Shown here one piece after another: positions 1 to 7,572 of a DNA stretch of 64,000 bases; the first letter of the stretch is position 1; each line of letters opens with the position of its first letter. The notes below the pieces were generated by a model. The model was not told the DNA's origin. It saw only the letters and a program-made list of their open reading frames with translations, and made no database searches. A program made the translations under genes and the position numbers. Where the stretch lies: NCBI GenBank assembly GCA_965277345.1, contig CBDICI010000004.1, positions 558,001-622,000 of the forward strand, in the 5' to 3' direction. The DNA comes from CAIOYC01 sp965277345 (GTDB lineage: Bacteria; Pseudomonadota; Alphaproteobacteria; Caulobacterales; Caulobacteraceae).

Positions 1-169
1 CATCACTCATCTTGAGAGACTTACAGCCAGCCAGGCGAGTGACGAAACGCACGACGCACTTTGGGATGAGGTGGTCTCGATGGAACAGATTCCCGTAAGC
101 GCCGCGGCCTTCAAACCGACGCAGCTTGACGACGATGTGGTCGCATGGGCTCTAGCCGAGCCCAACTAA
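1..169 (+). CDS. C-terminal end of an unknown protein, possible antitoxin partner (partial)
   Basis: An open frame enters from the left edge and stops with TAA at 167-169. It encodes about 55 residues ending in VVAWALAEPN. The stop overlaps the ATG of the next gene (TAATG), so the two are probably translationally coupled. No start or domain is visible in the window. The pairing with a small toxin-like protein suggests an antitoxin, but this is inference from arrangement only. Base composition is lower in GC than the surrounding chromosome, as often seen for mobile toxin-antitoxin genes. Confidence 0.45.
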   Translation, partial: ITHLERLTASQASDETHDALWDEVVSMEQIPVSAAAFKPTQLDDDVVAWALAEPN

Positions 170-483
170 TGAGAATAGCTCGGCCTCCTGAAGGCTTCGC
201 CATCATTCTTAGCGAAAGCGCACAACAAACGCTGAGGTCGGCACAGCAAGCCGTCCCCCGTATAGATGACATCTGGACAGGCATTACAGAACGCCTGAAA
301 TTCACGGCCCATCGCGAAGGTGTCTCATTGAAGAATGGAGATCGCGTCTACCAGATTGACGCGGATGCGTCGTTTGGGATTCCGCGCGTTGCTCTGGTGT
401 ATCGCGTGCTCGGCGATGCGGTGACGATTCTTAGGATTCTGATTTCAATCAAATCGACTGATTTGGACCAAGACAGGCAATGA
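169..483 (+). CDS. Small ParE/RelE-like protein (putative toxin)
   Basis: A 104-residue protein starting MRIARPPEGF. I chose the ATG at 169 because it overlaps the upstream stop; an in-frame ATG at 145 would overlap the upstream gene further. The C-terminal half (PRVALVYRVLGD followed by VTILRILI) resembles the final beta strands of the RelE/ParE ribonuclease or gyrase-poison fold, where a short Y-R-V strand precedes a hydrophobic strand. The N-terminal half is not recognisable. The gene ends ATGA-overlapped with the following permease gene. Family assignment is tentative; it could be an unrelated small protein. Confidence 0.4.
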   Translation: MRIARPPEGFAIILSESAQQTLRSAQQAVPRIDDIWTGITERLKFTAHREGVSLKNGDRVYQIDADASFGIPRVALVYRVLGDAVTILRILISIKSTDLDQDRQ

Positions 484-914
484 CCAGCCCTTGGTCCGAC
501 TGGCGGCTTTGGGCGTCGGGCTCGGCGGTGTTCGCCGCCGCCACTGCGCTGCTCGCCAAGGTCGGGATCGAGGGGGTGAACTCCAACTTCGCCACCTTCA
601 TCCGCACCCTGGTGATCGTGCCGACTCTGCTGATCGTGTTGCTGGTGACCCGCCAGATGCAGCATCCGGGCGTGGTTAGCGGCAAGACCTGGCTGTTCCT
701 GACCCTGTCCGGCCTGGCCACCGGCGCCTCGTGGCTCTGCTACTTCCGCGCCCTGCAACTCGGCCCCGCCGCGCGGGTGGCGCCCATCGACAAGCTGAGC
801 GTGGTCATGGTGGCGATCGCCGGCACGCTGCTGCTCGGCGAACGCCTGACCCTCGGCGCATGGATGGGCGTGGCCCTGATCGCGGCGGGGGCGATCTGCG
901 TCGCGGTGTTCTAG
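480..914 (+). CDS. EamA/DMT-family half-size membrane transporter
   Basis: A 144-residue hydrophobic protein with about five membrane segments, the size of single-repeat EamA (drug/metabolite transporter) proteins that work as dimers rather than the usual ten-segment fusion. Visible EamA features are the start of helix 1 with WRLWASGSAVFAAATALLAK, the motif GASWLCYFRALQ in the middle and a terminal helix pair with LLLGERLTLGAWMGVALIAAG. Substrate cannot be told from sequence. Its ATG overlaps the stop of the toxin-like gene (ATGA), and its TAG overlaps the stop of the convergent SDR gene. Confidence 0.8.
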   Translation: MTSPWSDWRLWASGSAVFAAATALLAKVGIEGVNSNFATFIRTLVIVPTLLIVLLVTRQMQHPGVVSGKTWLFLTLSGLATGASWLCYFRALQLGPAARVAPIDKLSVVMVAIAGTLLLGERLTLGAWMGVALIAAGAICVAVF

Positions 915-1654
915 AGGTCCACCAGCCCGCCGTCGACGAACAGCTCCGCGCCCGTGGTATAGGTGGCGTCGGCGGCGAGGTAGAGGGCGGCGCGGGCCAC
1001 CTCGTCCGCGTGGCCCATGCGGCCAAGGGGGATGCCCGCGATCATCTGCGACTGGAACCCCTTGACTTGGTCCGGAGTCAGTCCGGCTTTGCCGAAGATC
1101 GGCGTATCGATGGGGCCGGGGCTGATGGTGTTCACCCGGATGCCCTTGGATGCGAGCTCGGCGGCGAAGGTGCGGCCGAACGAGCGCAGCGCCGCCTTGG
1201 TGGCGCCATAGACCGTACCGCCCGCCTGGCCCTTCACCCCCGATACCGACGCGGTCAGGATGATCGAACCCCCCTCTGGAATGGCTTCAGCGCCGTATTT
1301 GATGGCGAAATAGGCGCCGCAGACATTGAGATCGAACTGGGCGTCGAAAAACGCCTCGTCCACCAGGGCCGAAGGCGCGAACCTGGCAATGCCCGCGTTG
1401 ACGAACAGCACGTCGATACGGCCATGCTTGCCTTTCACCGTATCGATCAGCGCTTTGGTGGCGGCCGTGTCGCTGGCGTCGGAGCCGATCGCCTCGATAC
1501 CCGGAAGCTCGGTTCGCGCCGCGTCGAGCGTAGCCGGGTTGGAGCCGGTGACGATCACGCTCGCCCCCTCCGCCTGAAACAATCTGGCCGTGGCCGCCCC
1601 GATACCGGTGGTGCCGCCAGTAATCAGCGCGATCTTGCCTTGAAGCTTGGACAT
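911..1654 (-). CDS. SDR-family NAD(P)-dependent oxidoreductase
   Basis: A classical short-chain dehydrogenase of 247 residues. The cofactor motif TGGTTGIG is at residues 12-19, NAG at 86-88, the catalytic Ser near 136 and YGATK (Tyr149, Lys153) follow in the normal order. The C-terminal sequence ends in FVDGGL, typical of the 3-oxoacyl-ACP reductase-like subgroup. The oxidised substrate is not predictable; family members act on many alcohols and ketones. The gene stands alone on the minus strand, convergent with and overlapping the EamA gene by four bases. Confidence 0.9.
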   Translation of the reverse strand: MSKLQGKIALITGGTTGIGAATARLFQAEGASVIVTGSNPATLDAARTELPGIEAIGSDASDTAATKALIDTVKGKHGRIDVLFVNAGIARFAPSALVDEAFFDAQFDLNVCGAYFAIKYGAEAIPEGGSIILTASVSGVKGQAGGTVYGATKAALRSFGRTFAAELASKGIRVNTISPGPIDTPIFGKAGLTPDQVKGFQSQMIAGIPLGRMGHADEVARAALYLAADATYTTGAELFVDGGLVDL

Positions 1655-1790
1655 GGCCGTAGGCCTCCGTCTCTCATCTGGTACGCCGTCCGTCCGGCGC
1701 GACCAGCATCTAGTGCGCCGGCACGGTCGTGAAACCGCGTGGCGACGAAGTTCTTGGCGAGTTGATCGCAGAAAAACTGAAGGGAGCGGC

Positions 1791-2066
1791 TCAGGGCTTC
1801 GAGGGGGCGCAGGCGACGCCGCACTTGGCCAAGGCCGCCGCCAGCTTTTGTTTGGTCACCGACAGCTCCAGCCGCATCAGATAGACCTGAGCGTCGGAGC
1901 GTTCGTATTCCTCCGCGAGCTTGACGTCCGCCATCGCCTTGGCGTCCTGGGCTTCCTTAAGCGCGGCGGCGCAGGTTTCGGGCCTGCCCCTTTCGGCGGC
2001 CTGGGCGCCGGCGGCGAGGGCGCTGGCGGCGAGGATGACCGCCAGCGGCATGTTGCGAAGGCTCAT
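1791..2066 (-). CDS. Small exported helical protein, unknown function
   Basis: A 91-residue protein with a signal peptide (MSLRNMPLAVILAASALAAG, cleavage probably after AQA at 21-23). The mature part is charged, mostly helical (QDAKAMADVKLAEEYERS), and has three cysteines, two near the C-terminus (KCGVAC) and one near the mature N-terminus, which could form disulfides in the periplasm. No family was recognised. It lies 9 bases downstream of the methyltransferase gene on the same strand, so the two probably share a transcript. Confidence 0.6.
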   Translation of the reverse strand: MSLRNMPLAVILAASALAAGAQAAERGRPETCAAALKEAQDAKAMADVKLAEEYERSDAQVYLMRLELSVTKQKLAAALAKCGVACAPSKP

Positions 2067-2075
2067 CGGGTCACC

Positions 2076-2807
2076 TCAGGCGGGCTTGCGGAAGCGGAGC
2101 ACGAACTGGTCGGTATCGCGGTTCAACTCGCGATCGAACACCATTTTGGTCCGGTCGTCCTTGGGATTGCGCAGGAACTGCGCCTCGCCTTCCAGCACGA
2201 AGCCGGCGGCCAGCACTTCCTTTTTCACCATGTCCTCGTCGATCCGGTGCAGGGAGAGCAGCACATCCTCGCCCGCCCCGGGCTTGGCGGCGTGGTCCAC
2301 GATGAAATAGGTCCCGCCCGGCTTCAACGCCTCGAACACCGCCTTGTTGAGCCCGGCCCGACCGGCGCGGATGTCGTGATAGTTCTGGGTGGTCCACACC
2401 AGATCGACCTTTTGCGGCAGGCCGAGGCTGAAGGGCGAGCCCGCCACCAAGGTCACGTTGCCATAGGCCGGATCGGCGGCGATGGCGCGCGAAGCGGCGA
2501 TGCGCGGCTCGGTAAAGGGCAGGGTGTAGATGTGGCCCGCCGGTCCCACGGCCTTGGACAGCAGGCGGGTGTAGTAGCCGTTGCCGGGGATCATCTCAGC
2601 CACTGTCATGCCGGGTTTGACCCCGGCGAAGGCCAGCGTCTCGCCCGGCTTGCGGCGCGCATCGCGGAACCGGTCGGTCGCCGGGCGGGCGGCGTCGGTC
2701 ACCGCGGACGCTAGCGCGGGCGAGGGCTCGGGCTGGGCCTGGACGGCTCCAGCGGGAACGGCGGCGGCGAGAACCAGCGCCAGCGCCAGATGAACCATGG
2801 ACTTCAA
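2076..2807 (-). CDS. Exported class I SAM-dependent methyltransferase
   Basis: A Rossmann-type methyltransferase preceded by a signal peptide (KSMVHLALALVLAAAV, cleavage near AVQA). The glycine-rich SAM loop reads EMIPGNGYYT, followed by the acidic and VDHA strand motifs. This exported subfamily is common in alpha- and gammaproteobacteria; its substrate is unknown. Start choice is unusual. The longest reading frame begins at an ATG (2825) inside the terminal repeat of the adjacent IS. A TTG at 2807 gives MKSMVHLALAL and, in the pre-insertion sequence, would have been preceded by a GGGGGG ribosome-binding site six bases away. An ATG at 2798 is a further option. Confidence 0.75.
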   Translation of the reverse strand: MKSMVHLALALVLAAAVPAGAVQAQPEPSPALASAVTDAARPATDRFRDARRKPGETLAFAGVKPGMTVAEMIPGNGYYTRLLSKAVGPAGHIYTLPFTEPRIAASRAIAADPAYGNVTLVAGSPFSLGLPQKVDLVWTTQNYHDIRAGRAGLNKAVFEALKPGGTYFIVDHAAKPGAGEDVLLSLHRIDEDMVKKEVLAAGFVLEGEAQFLRNPKDDRTKMVFDRELNRDTDQFVLRFRKPA

Positions 2808-2811
2808 GCTA

Positions 2812-3654
2812 GGCTCAGGACTCATTGATCATAGCCAGAAGATGACGGTTGCGGCGAGTGCGATTGCGGACATGAAGGTGTGTGCGCAGCGGTCGTATCG
2901 GGTGTGGATGCGCCGCCAGTCCTTGAGGCGTCCGAACATGTTCTCGACCTTGTGGCGCTGGCGGTAGAGGGTCTTGTCGTAGGGTATTTGGACCTTGCGG
3001 TTGGCTTTGGATGGGATGCACGGGGTGATGCCTCTGGCGATCAGGGCCTGTCGGAACCAGTTGGCGTCGTAACCCCGGTCGCCGAGCAGGGCCTTGGCCT
3101 TGGGCAGGGCGTCGATCATCAGGGCCGCGCCCTTGTAGTCGCTCATTTGACCCTCTGAGAGCAGCATGACCAGAGGCCGCCCCTCGCCGTCGCAGATGGC
3201 GTGGAGTTTTGAGTTCAGCCCGCCCTTGGTGCGTCCGATACGTCGGGGAACAGCCCCTTTTTGAGCAGGCTGGCCGCCGTCCGGTGGGCCTTCAGGTGGG
3301 TGGCGTCGATCATCAGCCGCTCAGGCTTTGGCCCCTTGGCCGCCAGTTCGGAGAAGATGCGGTTGAACACCCCCAGCCGGCTCCAGCGGACGAAGCGGTT
3401 GTAGATGGTCTTGTGCGGGCCGTAGTCCTTGGGCGCGTCGCGCCAGCGCAGGCCGTTCCTGATGACGAAGATGATGCCCGAGATCACCCGCCGATCATCG
3501 ACCCTGGGCATCCCGTGCGACAGTGGAAAATACGGCTCGATCCGACGCAACTGCTTGTCCGACAACCAGAACAAATCACTCATGGCAGGCTCCTCCCACC
3601 ACCAGTGAATCAGATCACTGCCCCCTCGGGAATCCCTTCAATGGGTCCTGAGCC
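2812..3654 (-). mobile_element. IS5-family insertion sequence (IS427-like group)
   Basis: An element of about 843 bp bounded by near-perfect inverted repeats, GGCTCAGGACTCATTGA at 2812-2828 and its complement with one difference at 3638-3654. Both ends are flanked by the dinucleotide TA (2810-2811 and 3655-3656), the short target duplication expected for this IS group. It carries one transposase split in two reading frames. The left end lies just upstream of the methyltransferase coding sequence, so insertion separated that gene from its upstream region. Nearly intact ends suggest fairly recent arrival. Confidence 0.9.
2829..3583 (-). CDS. IS5-family transposase, two frames joined by likely -1 frameshift
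   Basis: OrfA (3215-3583, 122 residues) has the N-terminal DUF4096-type region (LSDKQLRRIEPYFP) and the first catalytic Asp in MIDATHLKAH. OrfB (stop at 2829) supplies the second Asp in LLGDRGYD and the Glu in KVENMFGRLKDW, completing the DDE triad. The frames meet after a C-AAAAAG slippery run (complement of 3257-3263). A -1 slip there gives KGAVPRRIGRTKGGLNSKL, which reads through into OrfB. This matches the programmed frameshifting seen in the group, so the element may well be active. No inactivating stop was seen beyond the frame change. Confidence 0.85.
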
Positions 3655-3740
3655 TAGACCCCCCGTGCTTGGCGGCGATCCGATCACCGGCCGATATGTC
3701 GCCTACCGCCTCATCCTAGCAGCAAAGCGGGGTGCGATGG

Positions 3741-5459
3741 CTAGTCCTGCAGCAGCTTGCCGGCTGAGGCGCTCTCGATCAGGGCGATGGTCCGCTCCAG
3801 GCCGAAGATGGCGGCGAAGGAGCCGAAGCGCGGGCCTTGCGACTGGCCGAGCAGCACCTCGTACAGGGCCTGGAACCAGGCGCGTAGCGGCTCGAACCCG
3901 GCGCGCTTGCCCGCTTCGTACACCTCGGTCTGGATCCGTTCGGCGTCCTGGCAGTCGGCAGGCAGGGCCTGGAACCGGGCGAGCAGGTCCAGCATCGCCC
4001 CGCGCTCCTGTTCAGTGGGCAGGCGGAACCGCTTATGCGGGGCGACAAAGTCTTCGTAATAGGCGATGGCGTAGCCCGCCAGCCGGTCGAGCAAGGGCTG
4101 GCTCTGCGCCGTCGCGCCGGGGATGTAGCGCGAGATGAAGCCCCACAGGATGGCCTTGTCCGAGGCGCCCGAGGCCGAGACCAGGTTGAGCATCAGCCCG
4201 AACGAGATTGGCGCATCGGCATGGGGCGGCTGACCGCCGTGCACATGCCAGACCGGATTGTCGAGCGGGTTCGTTCCCGCAGGTATTTGTATTCCAGAAT
4301 TTTCTGGACGCAACCAATGTTCATTCTTTCGGTAGCCTTCGAGCTGCTGGATATACTCGTCCGTGGCCTTGGGGATCACGTCGAAATACAGCTTCTTGGC
4401 CGACTTCGGCGACTGGAACACGTAATAAGCCAGGCTCTCGGGCGCGCCGTAGCGCAGCCACTCCTCCATAGTCAGGCCGTTACCCTTGGTCTTGGAGATT
4501 TTCTGGCCCTGCTCGTCCAGGAACAGCTCGTAATTGAAGCCTTCGGGCGGAACCCCGCCCAGCGCGCGGCAGATTTGGTTCGACGCCTTCACACTGTCGA
4601 TCAGATCCTTGCCGCTCATCTCGTAATCCACGCCGAGTGCGGTCCAGCGCATGGCCCAGTCCGGCTTCCATTGCAGCTTGGCCAGGCCGCCCGTGACCGG
4701 TTGTTCGACGTGCGTTCCGTCCTCATCCTGGAACACGATGGTCCCACGCTCGGGGAAGCGCTCCAGGGTCGGAACCTGCAGCACCCGCCCGGTGGTGGGC
4801 GAGATGGGCAGGAAGGGCGAATAGGTGGCGCGCCGCTCCTCGCCCAGCGTCGGCAGCATCACCTTCTGGATGGCGTCGAACCGCTCCAGCGCCACCAGCA
4901 GGGTCTGGTCGAACCGGCCGGAGCGGTAGCAGTCGGTGGACGAGACGAACTCGTAATCGAAGCCGAACCCGTCCAGGAAGGCGCGGAGGCGGGCGTTGTT
5001 GTGGGCGCCGAAGCTTTCGTGCGTGCCGAAGGGGTCGCGCACCACCGTCAGCGGCTTGCCCATATCCTCCGCCAGCATCGCCTGGTTGGGCAGGCCCGGC
5101 GCCACCTTGCGCAGGCCGTCCATGTCGTCGCTGAACGAGATCAGCCGTGTGGGAATGGCGTCGTCGGTAAGCGCGCGAAAGGCGTTTCGCACCATGGTGG
5201 TGCGCGCCACCTCCTGGAACGTACCGACGTGCGGCAGGCCGGAGGGGCCATAGCCGGTCTCCAGCACCACCGCCCGGTCGGCCAGGGCCGCGAACCGCGC
5301 CACCGCCTCGCCAGCCTTGCCCGCGGCGATCAGGTCGGCAGCCAGGGTGCGCTCGTCGTCAGCCAGCCGGACCTTCAAGACCCGGGCGAGGAGGTTCCGC
5401 GCCTGCTCGAATGGCCAGCTGCGCGCCTGCTGCGCTTGGTCTGATAATCCCTTGAACAT
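3741..5459 (-). CDS. lysK: Lysine--tRNA ligase, class I
   Basis: A 572-residue class I lysyl-tRNA synthetase (archaeal/alphaproteobacterial type, unrelated to the common class II LysS). It charges tRNA-Lys in the cytoplasm. The HIGH-like motif is GPSGLPHVG at residues 71-79 and the KMSKS-like motif KISKT at 320-324, with the alpha-helical anticodon-binding region C-terminal. Residues about 377-398 (RKNEHWLRPENSG and following) look like an insertion relative to the family as I recall it. They are encoded by an AT-rich stretch around 4266-4331 that uses ATA, AAT and AAA codons rare elsewhere here. The gene stands alone. Confidence 0.95.
   Translation of the reverse strand: MFKGLSDQAQQARSWPFEQARNLLARVLKVRLADDERTLAADLIAAGKAGEAVARFAALADRAVVLETGYGPSGLPHVGTFQEVARTTMVRNAFRALTDDAIPTRLISFSDDMDGLRKVAPGLPNQAMLAEDMGKPLTVVRDPFGTHESFGAHNNARLRAFLDGFGFDYEFVSSTDCYRSGRFDQTLLVALERFDAIQKVMLPTLGEERRATYSPFLPISPTTGRVLQVPTLERFPERGTIVFQDEDGTHVEQPVTGGLAKLQWKPDWAMRWTALGVDYEMSGKDLIDSVKASNQICRALGGVPPEGFNYELFLDEQGQKISKTKGNGLTMEEWLRYGAPESLAYYVFQSPKSAKKLYFDVIPKATDEYIQQLEGYRKNEHWLRPENSGIQIPAGTNPLDNPVWHVHGGQPPHADAPISFGLMLNLVSASGASDKAILWGFISRYIPGATAQSQPLLDRLAGYAIAYYEDFVAPHKRFRLPTEQERGAMLDLLARFQALPADCQDAERIQTEVYEAGKRAGFEPLRAWFQALYEVLLGQSQGPRFGSFAAIFGLERTIALIESASAGKLLQD
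4266..4331 (-). repeat. AT-rich palindromic insertion inside lysK
   Basis: This stretch is about 43 percent GC over a hand-counted 60 bases, against roughly 65-70 percent in the flanking coding sequence. It contains the palindrome TCCAGAA-TT-TTCTGGA and keeps the lysK frame open, adding about 20 residues between the catalytic core and NPVWHVH. In-frame palindromic elements within genes are known from Rickettsia (RPE); similarity to those is by type only, with no sequence match claimed. Confidence 0.5.
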
Positions 5460-5954
5460 GCGCGCCGGTTACAGGAGCCACACGATGGGGGCAACGTCTA
5501 GCCATGCCTCATCGGCCTACGCCGGTGGGGGCGAGGGTGGGGAGGTGAGCGGAGCGCCCGGGCCGCTGCCCGGAGGTACCGTGATGTAGGCGCCGAGGAG
5601 TTTCGGCAGGGACTGAACGCTCCGCGCGGCTGTTTGGGATCGGCAGGCGTTCGCGCACGGGCTTGCAACCTAGGCCCTGACGTACGGCCCCGCCGGCAGG
5701 CTCGTCCACTCTTGGCATGGACGGGACAGGCGAGTTGTGACCTCGACCCTTGGACCGACCGCTCTTGCGAGACGGCAGGACACACCCCTGCTCAACCGCA
5801 TCCCCCCCGCCCTCGAGAGCCGGATCCAAGGCCCTCCCCGTGCGATGGAGACACCTCCAGCATAAGACGCAGTGCTAATCGGTCGGATGAGGGCGAATCT
5901 ATCCAACCCCATCGCCCGTTCGACGAAGGGCGCGGGAACCACTACATAGGCGGT
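5460..5954. other. 495-bp intergenic region without a convincing gene
   Basis: The divergent region between lysK and hisI. Short frames exist on both strands but none has a plausible start, ribosome site or protein-like composition. It is GC-rich with several local inverted repeats, for example around 5560-5720. A structured RNA is possible, but I could not match it to tmRNA, RNase P, SRP or 6S RNA signatures. The right end holds the hairpin listed at 5891-5917. Confidence 0.4.
5891..5917 (+). repeat. Small hairpin repeat upstream of hisI (copy 1)
   Basis: GGGCGA and TCGCCC arms enclose a loop containing TATCCAAC and CCCCA. A close relative occurs at 39019-39044 with GGGCGAT/ATCGCCC arms and the same TATCCAAC-N-CCATCGCCC core. 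The conserved loop argues for a shared element and not two chance hairpins. Here it would sit in the hisI 5' leader, 38 bases before the ATG. Confidence 0.5.
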
Positions 5955-6356
5955 ATGACCCCGACCTTCTCTCCTCCCGGCTCCGACGATTCCGTACAGA
6001 CCGGGGCGATCCTCACCCCCCGTTTCGACGCCAACGGCCTGATCGCCGCCATCGCCACCGACGCCGACAACGGGGAGGTGCTCATGCTGGCCTGGATGAA
6101 CGCCGAGGCGCTGCGCAAGACGCTCGACACCGGCGAGGCCCACTACTGGAGCCGCTCCCGCCAGGAGCTGTGGCACAAGGGCGCCACCTCAGGCCAAGTG
6201 CAGGTGGTGGACGAAATCCGCATCGACTGCGATCAGGACGCGGTCTGGCTGAAGGTCTATCCACAGGGCGACGGCGGCGCCTGCCACACCGGCGCGCGCT
6301 CATGCTTCTACCGCTATGTCGGCGCCAACGGGAAGCTGGTGACGGACAAGGGCTGA
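5955..6356 (+). CDS. hisI: Phosphoribosyl-AMP cyclohydrolase
   Basis: A 133-residue cytoplasmic enzyme opening the purine ring of phosphoribosyl-AMP, the third step of histidine synthesis. The family signatures are all present: SRSRQELWHKGATSG, the metal-binding DCDQD motif, and CHTGARSCFYR with the zinc cysteines. The start at 5955 gives the usual length for a stand-alone HisI without the HisE domain. No other his gene is nearby; the next gene follows after 9 bases and may be cotranscribed. Confidence 0.95.
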   Translation: MTPTFSPPGSDDSVQTGAILTPRFDANGLIAAIATDADNGEVLMLAWMNAEALRKTLDTGEAHYWSRSRQELWHKGATSGQVQVVDEIRIDCDQDAVWLKVYPQGDGGACHTGARSCFYRYVGANGKLVTDKG

Positions 6357-6365
6357 CCGCGGCCA

Positions 6366-7370
6366 ATGCCCCCCGTTGCCGACGAGGACGAAGGCGAGAT
6401 CGTCGCGCTCATCATCCCTGCGGACGCCTCCGGACGGCTCGACAAGGCGCTGGCGGACGCCGCGGCGGCGCTGGAGGGCGTCACCCTGTCGCGCGCCCGC
6501 ATCCAGGCGCTGATGGTCGAGGGCGCGGTGACGCTGGAGGGCGTGGCGTGCAGCGACGGGTCGCAGAAGGCGCGCCCCGGCGTCACCTACGAGATACTGG
6601 TTCCGCCGCTGGAAGCCGCGGAGCCAGCGCCCCAGGCCATCCCGCTCGCCCTCCTCTATGAGGACGAACACCTGATCGTCATCGACAAGCCGGCCGGCAT
6701 GGCCGCCCATCCCGCGCCCGGCACGCCGGATGGCACGCTGGTCAACGCCCTGCTGCACCATTGCGGGACCAGTCTGTCCGGCATAGGCGGGGTGGCGCGG
6801 CCGGGGATCGTACACCGGCTGGACAAGGACACCTCCGGCGTCATGATCGCCGCCAAGACCGACGCGGCGCATCAGGGCCTGTCGAAACTGTTCGCCGCGC
6901 ACGATATCCAGCGGGTCTACATGGCCCTGGTCCGCGGCGCGCCGAACCCGCCCACCGCCACGGTGGAGACCCGCATCGGCCGCGCCCGCTTCGACCGCCA
7001 GCGCATGGCCGTGCTACGCGAGGGCGGCCGCGAGGCCACCACCCATTATCGCACGCTGGAGACCTTTGGCGGTACCGAGGGCAAGCCGCTGGCGGCCAAG
7101 GTGCGCTGTACGCTGGAGACCGGGCGGACTCACCAGATCCGCGTGCATCTGGCTCACAAGGGCGCACCGGTGCTGGCCGACCAGACCTACGGCTCCTCGC
7201 CCCCCGCGGCGCCGGTGCGCGCCGCCATCGCCGCGGCCGGGCTGACGCGCCAGGCCCTGCACGCCGCTGTATTGGGGTTCATCCACCCCATCACCGGCGA
7301 GGCGCGGCGGTTCGAGACCCCGTCGCCGGACGATATGGCGCGGCTGGAAGCCAACCTGAAGAAGATTTAA
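6366..7370 (+). CDS. rluD: RluA/RluD-family 23S rRNA pseudouridine synthase
   Basis: A 334-residue pseudouridine synthase with an N-terminal S4-like RNA-binding domain (SGRLDKALAD to about residue 80) and the catalytic domain containing HRLDKDTSGVMIAAK, where the Asp is the nucleophile. ETGRTHQIRVHLAHKGAPV is the conserved RluA/C/D C-terminal motif. It modifies uridines in large-subunit rRNA, probably helix 69 if it is a true RluD. The RluC/RluD choice is not certain. Its place directly before rpoH is, as I recall, conserved in Caulobacter relatives. Confidence 0.88.
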   Translation: MPPVADEDEGEIVALIIPADASGRLDKALADAAAALEGVTLSRARIQALMVEGAVTLEGVACSDGSQKARPGVTYEILVPPLEAAEPAPQAIPLALLYEDEHLIVIDKPAGMAAHPAPGTPDGTLVNALLHHCGTSLSGIGGVARPGIVHRLDKDTSGVMIAAKTDAAHQGLSKLFAAHDIQRVYMALVRGAPNPPTATVETRIGRARFDRQRMAVLREGGREATTHYRTLETFGGTEGKPLAAKVRCTLETGRTHQIRVHLAHKGAPVLADQTYGSSPPAAPVRAAIAAAGLTRQALHAAVLGFIHPITGEARRFETPSPDDMARLEANLKKI

Positions 7371-7391
7371 CCGAGTTCTGTACCGATAGGT

Positions 7392-7420
7392 CTTAAAGTC
7401 GCCGCAACCGTTTGCTATAT
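7392..7420 (+). promoter_or_regulatory. Possible rpoH promoter (heat-shock-like)
   Basis: CTTAAA (7392-7397) and GCTATAT (7414-7420) are separated by 16 bases in the gap between the pseudouridine synthase gene and rpoH. This loosely resembles alphaproteobacterial sigma-32 promoters (CTTG, about 17 bases, CYTATNT). Caulobacter rpoH is known to be partly autoregulated. The match is imperfect and assigned by eye. Confidence 0.3.
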
Positions 7421-7572
7421 GACTGCGTACTACAGGTAGGAGACGCCGCGCTCCCACCGACCCCTCCTTCGCCTTTCCCGGCGCGCCTCCCTTTTGGGGC
7501 GCCCGCGAAATCCACCGACCGGGCCGGAGCGACGTTCCCCATCCGATGTAGGACTCGAGGGGATAAAGACCA

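Noticed and set aside
731..1732. 333-codon plus-strand frame across the EamA and SDR genes
   Set aside because: Covers parts of two recognised genes in other frames and has no protein-like features.
4035..5444. Long plus-strand frame of 469 codons opposite lysK
   Set aside because: It is antisense to a clear class I LysRS and its translation is Arg/Gly/His-rich without any domain, the usual mirror frame in high-GC DNA.
5498..5829. Short minus-strand frames in the lysK-hisI gap
   Set aside because: Arg/Pro-rich translations, no ribosome site, and no continuity with a known family.
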